A DNA stretch of 11,647 nucleotides from CAWDMN01 sp963803155 (GTDB lineage: Bacteria > Acidobacteriota > Terriglobia > Versatilivoradales > Versatilivoraceae), in contig CAWDMN010000106.1 of assembly GCA_963803155.1 (NCBI GenBank), positions 1 to 11,647 on the forward strand. The letters run 5' to 3'. A model generated the notes under the pieces. It saw only the letters and a list, made by a program, of their open reading frames with translations. It was not told where the DNA came from and searched no databases. This document shows positions 6,954 to 11,647 of this stretch, piece after piece. Both the position numbers and the translations under genes were made by a program. The stretch's first letter is position 1. Every line of letters starts with the position of its first letter.

Positions 6954-8192
6954 ATGCGAAAGATCCTGGTCATTTCAGCCATCATATGCTGGATGGCGTA
7001 TTCCCCGCTGCTTAAGAGCCAAGACAACTTTTCCGACGGGTTCTTCTCTGCGGAACAACTCGATAACTTGATGGCGCCGATTGCTCTGTATCCCGACCCG
7101 TTGTTGGCTCAAGTTTTGCTGGCCGCGACATTTCCAGACCAAATCGATGAGGCGGCCCGCTTCTTGCGTGCCAGTTCCGCCCCCAGCTATATCGATTCCC
7201 AGCCCTGGGACGTCAGCGTCAAAGCGGTCACTCATTACCCAGCGGTTCTCTACATGATGGCGGACAAGTTTGATTGGACCACGGCGGTCGGGCAAGCCTA
7301 TGTCAGTCAATCCACCGATGTGACTGAGTCGATTCAACGGCTGCGTGCGCAGGCACGCTCCGCCGGCAATCTGGTCTCGACGCCGCAGCAAGAGATTATG
7401 GAGACCGGCGGCTACATCGAGATTTGGCCGGCGCAACCCCAGTTCATCTATGTGCCGATATACGACCCGGCGGCTGTGTATTACCGCCGCGGGGGCTTCT
7501 TTGCAGGCGCCATCATTTCTTTTGGCCGGGGCTTTGCGATCGGAGCTTGGCTGAACCATGACTTCGACTGGCACGGCCACAGTGTCTTTTATCATGGCTG
7601 GGAGCACGGGGGAGGCTGGATACAGAGGTCTCGACCCTACGTCCAAGTCACGAATATATATGTGAATAACAACTATCGAAATGTAGAAATCAACCGGACT
7701 ATTGTGAACCGGACAGTGAACTACAGTACTCTGAATCGTTACAATGGGGTTCACCGCGAGGTGAATTACAACAATGTACGGGCCCACAACGCTGTGGTCC
7801 AAAGCGAAACCATTGTTAATAACAACCATCCCGTCACAAACAACAAGATCATTCAGCGCAACATCAACACGAATGACTCGAGGATCGATGCCTACCGCGG
7901 GCATGAGACACCTCCGCAGCAACAATACCGGCCCGCGCCAAACCGCCCCGAGGTGAACCGGCCCACTTATCAACCGCCCCCCCAGCGGCAGGAGCGGCCC
8001 GAAAGCCCAGCATTCGGCGGGAACCAGGGCGGTTTCGATGCGCGCCGGGAGAGCCAGCGCGGGCAAGCCAGCCGCATGGAGATGGCCCGGCCAGCGCCCG
8101 TACCCAACCGGCCCCAGAACGCCCAGCCTGGGCCTGCACCCAAACCTTCGAGCCAGCCAGACACTCGTGGGCGCGAGGGGAGGCAGCGATGA
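6954..8192 (+). CDS. Exported DUF3300 protein with Asn-rich and Pro/Gln/Arg-rich tail
   Basis: This 412-residue protein starts at ATG 6954, with AAAAGGAGG about nine bases upstream. A signal peptide covers about residues 1-22 (cut near LKSQ). Residues about 32-200 match DUF3300: LDNLMAPIALYPDPLLAQVL, WDVSVKAVTHYP, then the RLRAQARSAGNL helix and FIYVPIYDPAAVYY. The N-terminal half clearly parallels the paralogue at 5298-6500, but the rest differs. Instead of a Gly/Ser tail there is an Asn-rich region with repeated short beta-like units (about 230-310: NIYVNNNY, INRTIVNRTVNY, IVNNNHPVTNN), then a Pro/Gln/Arg-rich tail to the end. Such tails suggest a surface-exposed or wall-interacting segment; this is inference. 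Its stop lies beside the DUF2950 gene and overlaps one possible start of it by the ATGA pattern, so the two are probably translated together. Confidence 0.87.
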   Translation: MRKILVISAIICWMAYSPLLKSQDNFSDGFFSAEQLDNLMAPIALYPDPLLAQVLLAATFPDQIDEAARFLRASSAPSYIDSQPWDVSVKAVTHYPAVLYMMADKFDWTTAVGQAYVSQSTDVTESIQRLRAQARSAGNLVSTPQQEIMETGGYIEIWPAQPQFIYVPIYDPAAVYYRRGGFFAGAIISFGRGFAIGAWLNHDFDWHGHSVFYHGWEHGGGWIQRSRPYVQVTNIYVNNNYRNVEINRTIVNRTVNYSTLNRYNGVHREVNYNNVRAHNAVVQSETIVNNNHPVTNNKIIQRNINTNDSRIDAYRGHETPPQQQYRPAPNRPEVNRPTYQPPPQRQERPESPAFGGNQGGFDARRESQRGQASRMEMARPAPVPNRPQNAQPGPAPKPSSQPDTRGREGRQR

Positions 8193-8230
8193 ATTTACTT
8201 GCGATTTCAAACAGGGGAGGTCTTGAGCGC

Positions 8231-9268
8231 ATGAAAGCCAAACGACGAATGAATAAGCTCGATCATCGGCGTTGCATATCGTTGGCGCTAATGTTGGCGT
8301 TGCTGCTGTCCATGGGCCTGTTTTGCGCCGGTTCGGCACTGGCCGCCGAAAATCCCGCGCAAAAAGAGGTTCAAAAACAGAAATTGTTCTCCACCCCAGA
8401 CGATGCCATAAAGGCCCTGGTAGCCGCCACGGAGGCGCAAGATCAAGCCGCCATGATGGCGATCTTCGGCCCCGAACGGGAGAAACTGCTTTCGGGCGAT
8501 CCCGTAGAGGATCGCAACGCCTTGCAACGCTTCGCAGAGAAACTCCGAAAATCCTCCCAACTCGAGAAAGCAGGCGACTCGAAGTTCACGCTCCTCGTGG
8601 GCGATGACAAACATCCGTTTCCGATCCCCCTAGTTCAAGAAGCGAGCCAGTGGCGATTCGACACCACGGCTGGGCTCGAAGAGATTCTGAATCGAAAAAT
8701 CGGGCGCAATGAGCTCTCCGCCATAATGACATGCCGTGCGTATGTGGTGGCCCAATGGGAGTATTTCACCCAGCCTCTGGACACATCTCAAGACGGCCTG
8801 GCCGTTTATGCGCAGCGGTTCATCAGCACACGCGGCAAACGGGACGGGTTATACTGGGACACGCCCGAGGGCGCTCCCTTGAGTCCGCTGGGAAGTCTCA
8901 TCGCGCAGGAGCGCGCGGAAGGTTACCCGGCCGGCCGTGCGCGGAGCACTCAGGCCAACGCAAAGGATTCGGCGGCTCCTGCTCCGAAGCGCTCTCCCTA
9001 TCACGGGTATTACTTCAGGATCCTCAAGAGTCAGGGTTCGCATGCGCCGGGCGGCAAATTCAGTTACATAATCAATGGCAACATGATCGCCGGCTACGCG
9101 CTGGTGGCTTATCCCAGCAAGTGGGACAGCTCAGGCGTGATGACGTTTATCGTAAACCAGCAGGGCCGCGTATACGAAAAAAACTTGGGGCCCAATACCG
9201 GGCAGATTGCCTCCGCCATAAGCGAATACGACCCCGATCCAAGCTGGAAGCTGGCCAAGGAACCATAG
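8231..9268 (+). CDS. Exported DUF2950 family protein
   Basis: This is a 345-residue protein. There are two candidate starts: ATG 8189, overlapping the upstream stop by 4 bases with GGGGAGG five bases before it, and ATG 8231, with GGGGAGGT about nine bases before it. I chose 8231 because it places the signal peptide (basic MKAKRRMNKLDHRR, hydrophobic core, cut near ALA-AEN) close to the N-terminus; 8189 remains possible. The mature protein matches DUF2950: an N-terminal TPDDAIKALVAA with a following MAIFGPE, a central YVVAQWEYF, GLYWDTPEGAPLSPLG, YHGYYFRILKSQG, and the C-terminal hallmark GYALVAYPSKWDSSGVMTFIVNQQG with VYEKNLG. DUF2950 members are exported proteins without an assigned reaction. 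They often lie next to DUF3300 genes, which suggests a shared envelope role. Confidence 0.87.
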   Translation: MKAKRRMNKLDHRRCISLALMLALLLSMGLFCAGSALAAENPAQKEVQKQKLFSTPDDAIKALVAATEAQDQAAMMAIFGPEREKLLSGDPVEDRNALQRFAEKLRKSSQLEKAGDSKFTLLVGDDKHPFPIPLVQEASQWRFDTTAGLEEILNRKIGRNELSAIMTCRAYVVAQWEYFTQPLDTSQDGLAVYAQRFISTRGKRDGLYWDTPEGAPLSPLGSLIAQERAEGYPAGRARSTQANAKDSAAPAPKRSPYHGYYFRILKSQGSHAPGGKFSYIINGNMIAGYALVAYPSKWDSSGVMTFIVNQQGRVYEKNLGPNTGQIASAISEYDPDPSWKLAKEP

Positions 9269-9442
9269 CATTCACGGATTATCCACCTTTTCGAACCGCT
9301 TCAGTCTCCACTTATCTACTGGAGTGCCCATGGGGCGCGGGAAACAGAAGTGTCTCTATCGGCGGCAGATTTGCATACTGGACCCTTGTCAACCAGCATT
9401 TTCCTAGCTGAAATCGTCCAATCATCCTCACACAAGATCAAC

Positions 9443-9456
9443 TTTTGACGTCAAAA
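9443..9456. repeat. Perfect 14-bp palindrome
   Basis: TTTTGACGTCAAAA is a perfect inverted repeat without a spacer. It lies seven bases before the point where tyrosine-recombinase similarity begins, so it could be an operator or could mark a junction. No function can be assigned. Confidence 0.45.
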
Positions 9457-9462
9457 TCTCCT

Positions 9463-9673
9463 CTCACATTAATTTTGGCGAGAGACAAATCCCAAGGTGG
9501 TTGCCGATCACCTAGGCCATACCTTGGATGTGAACCAAAATGTCTACACAAGAACCAGTCTTCAAAGAAGAAAAAAAGCGGTGGATATTTTTTGAGGCAG
9601 CGGTGGAAAAACTAGAAATGGAGCAATTTGGAGCAACAACGTTGATTGAATTCCCCGTAAGTTATAGAAAAGA
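9463..9673 (+). pseudogene. Tyrosine recombinase (phage-type integrase), C-terminal remnant
   Basis: Only the last part of an integrase is present. CTC 9463 onward reads LTLILAR; after a one-base shift near 9482 the frame reads ETNPKVVADHLGHTLDVNQN, with catalytic His in LGH (9518-9520) and the catalytic Tyr nine residues later in NVYTRTS (Tyr codon 9545-9547). That LGH-to-Tyr spacing is standard for the family. The frame hits TGA at 9593-9595. Removing one T from the preceding run of six restores FEAAVEKLEMEQFG, which then runs on through the tRNA fragment to a TAG at 9738-9740. The conserved Arg-bearing box II and everything N-terminal are absent, so it cannot be active. Its position, reading directly into the tRNA 3' half, is where an element's integrase normally sits relative to its attachment site. 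Confidence 0.75.
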
Positions 9674-9718
9674 TGGAGCGGGAGACGGGGATCGAACCCG
9701 CGACGTCCAGCTTGGGAA
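9674..9718 (-). tRNA. 3' half of tRNA-Gly(CCC), truncated at the anticodon loop (attachment-site remnant)
   Basis: Read on the minus strand, the segment contains an anticodon loop TTCCCAA (9712-9718, anticodon CCC), the 3' anticodon stem GCTGG, a variable loop ACGTC, a full T-arm GCGGG-TTCGATC-CCCGT (9685-9701), the acceptor strand CTCCCGC (9678-9684), discriminator T and an encoded CCA (9674-9676). These match tRNA-Gly(CCC) genes closely. Immediately 5' of the loop the expected stem CCAGC is replaced by CTAAT, and no D-arm or 5' acceptor strand follows. It therefore cannot make a functional tRNA. A clean break at the anticodon loop is typical of tyrosine-integrase crossover sites. Confidence 0.85.
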
Positions 9719-9810
9719 ATTAGCAGTCGATTGTAAATAGAGAATTTAGCGTCAATCACGTTGATTTTGGCCTATCGAGAACTCCTTTTTCTACAATATC
9801 TTACTCCGAG

Positions 9811-9833
9811 ACTCCTCTTAATGGAGTTTTTTT
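9811..9833 (+). terminator. Probable rho-independent terminator
   Basis: ACTCC (9811-9815), a seven-base loop and GGAGT (9823-9827) form a short hairpin followed by a run of seven T (9827-9833). The stem is only five base pairs, so strength is uncertain. It would stop transcripts coming from the integrase/tRNA side before the parA-like gene. Confidence 0.5.
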
Positions 9834-9926
9834 GGAGTCGGAAACCAGCCTTTTTGCTTCCTAATATAACCTTTTTGTGGCCTGCCAGAGTGCGTTCATT
9901 CCTTATTAGTGTGAGAAAGGAAAATT

Positions 9927-10733
9927 ATGACGCACATATATACTCTCGCCAATGCGAAGGGGGGCTGTGGCAAATCCACAGTCTCCCTGAACCTGGCAAT
10001 CTGCTTTGCCAGACAAGGTTACAAGACGCTAGCCATTGATTTGGACCAACAAGGAAACCTGTCAGCTGCCCTGGGAGTCGATCTCAATAGCCTTCGGCTT
10101 ACCACCCATCGGCTGCTCATTGATGAAAAAGCAGACATCGGCGAATTCTTTGTCAATGTCCGGCCTGACCTCCGGTTGCTCCCCAATACCATCGACATAG
10201 ACGCCGATGACCTTCTGGAAGCCAAGAAGGTTAATCGGGAGCTTCTTCTCCGTAACAAGCTCAAACCCATTCAGCGAGATTTCGATATCGTGGTGATCGA
10301 TACACAACCTGCCATGCGGACGGCAACTTTGAATGGCCTAGCAGTGGCCGATACGCTCATTATCCCGGTCGATTCCTCCTACTTTGCACTTCTGGGGCTC
10401 AATCAACTTCTTCAGGTAGTGGCTGCTGTCCGGGATGCCCACAAGCCAGATATGCTCATTCGGGCATTGAGCACCATGTATAACCGGCGTCAGAACCTGG
10501 ATAAAGAAATTCGCAAGCGGATTGAGGAATTCTTCGGCAAAGAATTGGTCCTCGAAACCTTCATCAACAAGAATGTCGGAATTGCCGAAGCCGCCGCCTT
10601 TCAGAAAGCTGTGGTGGAATACTCCCCGCTTGCATCAGGAACGTTTGACTTCACTAAGCTAACCAGAGAACTCTTTGAGGAGGTCAGCCATGAAGAGCCA
10701 GCAGCTCTCCGAGTTGTCGGCAAGTCTGAATAG
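9927..10733 (+). CDS. ParA/Soj-type partition ATPase
   Basis: This is a 268-residue protein. The ATG at 9927 follows a GAAAGGA site. The deviant Walker A box KGGCGKST lies at residues 11-18, with signature Lys11 and catalytic Lys16. Walker A' is LAIDLDQQGN with Asp40, and Walker B is DIVVIDTQPA with Asp125, where Gln replaces the more common first Pro of DTPP. The short N-terminus lacks the DNA-binding extension of plasmid type Ia ParA and fits the Soj/type Ib-like form. Such ATPases segregate plasmids or integrative elements by forming ATP-dependent gradients on the nucleoid with a ParB-type partner. No partner is visible in the window. The gene overlaps the next by 44 bases, implying translational coupling. 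The pair resembles a replication/partition module of a plasmid or integrative element rather than the chromosomal parAB locus. Confidence 0.88.
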   Translation: MTHIYTLANAKGGCGKSTVSLNLAICFARQGYKTLAIDLDQQGNLSAALGVDLNSLRLTTHRLLIDEKADIGEFFVNVRPDLRLLPNTIDIDADDLLEAKKVNRELLLRNKLKPIQRDFDIVVIDTQPAMRTATLNGLAVADTLIIPVDSSYFALLGLNQLLQVVAAVRDAHKPDMLIRALSTMYNRRQNLDKEIRKRIEEFFGKELVLETFINKNVGIAEAAAFQKAVVEYSPLASGTFDFTKLTRELFEEVSHEEPAALRVVGKSE

Positions 10734-11647
10734 AGCGATCAATCCGATAGCCCGGAAACGGGATGCCACGACACGGATTCTTGACCAGGTTGAGCCTTTG
10801 TCTCAATTGGTCAGGCCAGTCATTCAGACCAGCCCTGCCAAATTGACAGAGTCTGCCAATTTGACAGCCTCATGGGACCAGGAGGAGATCTCTCTCACCG
10901 GGCCGGCCAAAGCAGAGCTGCGGATTCCCTACCTTATCATGGATGCATTAATCCCAACCTTATCGCCTGCTGAGTCGCTGATTTATTTGCGCCTCTACAG
11001 GCTTTCTTATGGATTCAACCGGGAGACCTGTACTGCCAGCATCTGGAAGCTTGGCAGGGCCGTCAATCTCAGTGAGCGTACAACGCACCGAGCTGTCTAT
11101 ATGCTGGAGCAACGTGGACTCATCAAACGCATTGGACACTTTTTTGGCCGGAATGGCGGTGGTTTAACCTTTCAGGTCAACCGTCCGCCGATAGGGCCTT
11201 CTCAGGTGGCGAACAAGTTTAACAGCACAGAAACTCCGCTAGAGGATCTCTCCTCAGATTGCCAAGAAAATGAAAATCCTTCATTGCCTCCAGACCCACA
11301 CCTGGAGGGAGTGATAGCCGTCTATGAAAGTGAAACCAATAACCGATGGCGGCCTTCAGATGCCGTAGCCTATGACAAGGTTAAGCACGTTCCCACAGAG
11401 AAAATCATCCAATCCATCATTTCCGCCAAAGCTCGCTCCGCCAGTCGTCCCAATAGCTTCTCCTACTTCATCAAAGAAATTCTTGACCAAGCCAACACCT
11501 CCTCGCAATCCCGCATCGCTCGCAATCATGCCTTAAAAAAAATAGTGGATCGCATCCGTTATCTTCATCTCGGTGCGCACAACTACACATCCATTGATTT
11601 GATAGAGGACGTCAAGATCGCCTGCGCCCGCGAGAGTGTGTCCTTTG
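10690..11647 (+). CDS. Winged-helix, replication-initiator-like protein (runs off the window)
   Basis: The frame from ATG 10690 stays open to the window end, giving at least 319 residues. GAGGAGGT (10677-10684) lies five bases before the ATG and supports this start, which is inside the parA-like gene. Residues about 84-165 read as a winged helix-turn-helix: IPYLIMDALIPTLSPAESL, then SIWKLGRAVNLSERTTHRAV (recognition helix), MLEQRGLIKRIG and a wing with FFGRNGGG. A linker follows, then a region about 208-265 with IAVYESETNNRW and RPNSFSYFIKEI, reminiscent of DnaD-like or phage replication proteins. The likely role is to bind the element's origin or regulate its parA-like gene; this is inference from fold and position. 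Alternatives are a transcriptional regulator or a ParB-like partner, although no ParB motif is seen. Confidence 0.7.
   Translation, partial: MKSQQLSELSASLNRAINPIARKRDATTRILDQVEPLSQLVRPVIQTSPAKLTESANLTASWDQEEISLTGPAKAELRIPYLIMDALIPTLSPAESLIYLRLYRLSYGFNRETCTASIWKLGRAVNLSERTTHRAVYMLEQRGLIKRIGHFFGRNGGGLTFQVNRPPIGPSQVANKFNSTETPLEDLSSDCQENENPSLPPDPHLEGVIAVYESETNNRWRPSDAVAYDKVKHVPTEKIIQSIISAKARSASRPNSFSYFIKEILDQANTSSQSRIARNHALKKIVDRIRYLHLGAHNYTSIDLIEDVKIACARESVSF
10835..10867 (+). repeat. Two 15-bp iteron-like tandem repeats inside the rep-like gene
   Basis: CTGCCAAATTGACAG (10835-10849) and CTGCCAATTTGACAG (10853-10867) agree at 14 of 15 positions and are spaced 18 bp start to start. Each is itself an imperfect palindrome (CTGCCAA facing TTGACAG). 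They encode repeated AKLTES / ANLTAS. Tandem palindromes next to parA and rep genes can serve as origin iterons, partition sites or autoregulatory operators. Confidence 0.45.

Noticed and set aside
6975..8339. Long open frame of 454 codons on the minus strand opposite the rightward DUF3300 gene
   Set aside because: It lies fully antisense to a gene with a recognised domain, signal peptide and ribosome-binding site. Its translation shows no domain, and the openness follows from codon composition.
9540..9740. Possible 66-residue protein starting at ATG 9540
   Set aside because: Its middle is an integrase tail read after a frameshift, and its end (GAGDGDRTRDVQLGKL) is the translation of the opposite strand of a tRNA gene, a frequent false protein.
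1..11647. CRISPR arrays, complete insertion sequences or rRNA genes
   Set aside because: No regularly spaced repeats, no intact transposase with terminal inverted repeats and no rRNA-like sequence were seen on either strand.

Overview
The window (about 11.6 kb) looks like accessory DNA from a diderm bacterium. Most of the complete genes encode exported proteins with Sec-type signal peptides, ribosome-binding sites are good GGAGG types, and base composition is mid-range with one visibly GC-richer stretch. The mix of a neutral-ceramidase-like protein, a GH51 glycosidase, and DUF3300 and DUF2950 proteins is the kind seen in PVC-group, Acidobacteriota and some proteobacterial genomes. I cannot place the organism more precisely from the sequence alone.

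Layout. (1) 1-2544, plus strand: the C-terminal end of a neutral/alkaline ceramidase-like protein, then a complete secreted GH51 alpha-L-arabinofuranosidase-like enzyme. (2) 2664-3863, minus strand: a GC-richer multi-pass membrane protein of unknown function. (3) 4106-4634 and perhaps to 4724: a decayed DDE integrase/transposase with stops and frameshifts. (4) 4772-5017, minus: a small exported, highly charged protein. (5) 5298-6500 minus and 6954-8192 plus: two divergently transcribed exported DUF3300 proteins with very different low-complexity tails, sharing a 453-bp intergenic region. The plus-strand copy is followed in an operon by an exported DUF2950 protein (to 9268). (6) 9463-9740: a truncated, frameshifted C-terminal piece of a tyrosine recombinase that runs into the 3' half of a tRNA-Gly(CCC) gene on the minus strand. 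The tRNA similarity stops exactly at the anticodon loop, as expected for an attachment site. (7) 9927-11647, plus: a ParA-type ATPase overlapping a winged-helix, replication-initiator-like gene that runs off the window.

Interpretation. The sharpest signal is the junction at about 9463-9740: integrase remnant, tRNA 3' half, then a parA-rep-like pair. It fits either the boundary of an integrative element entering tRNA-Gly(CCC), possibly next to an older element whose integrase is dead, or the attP of a circular element. The DUF3300/DUF3300/DUF2950 cluster is the best candidate for a poorly described cell-envelope system. All its products appear exported, two are paralogues read outward from one control region, and that region carries a perfect palindrome next to a consensus -10 box.
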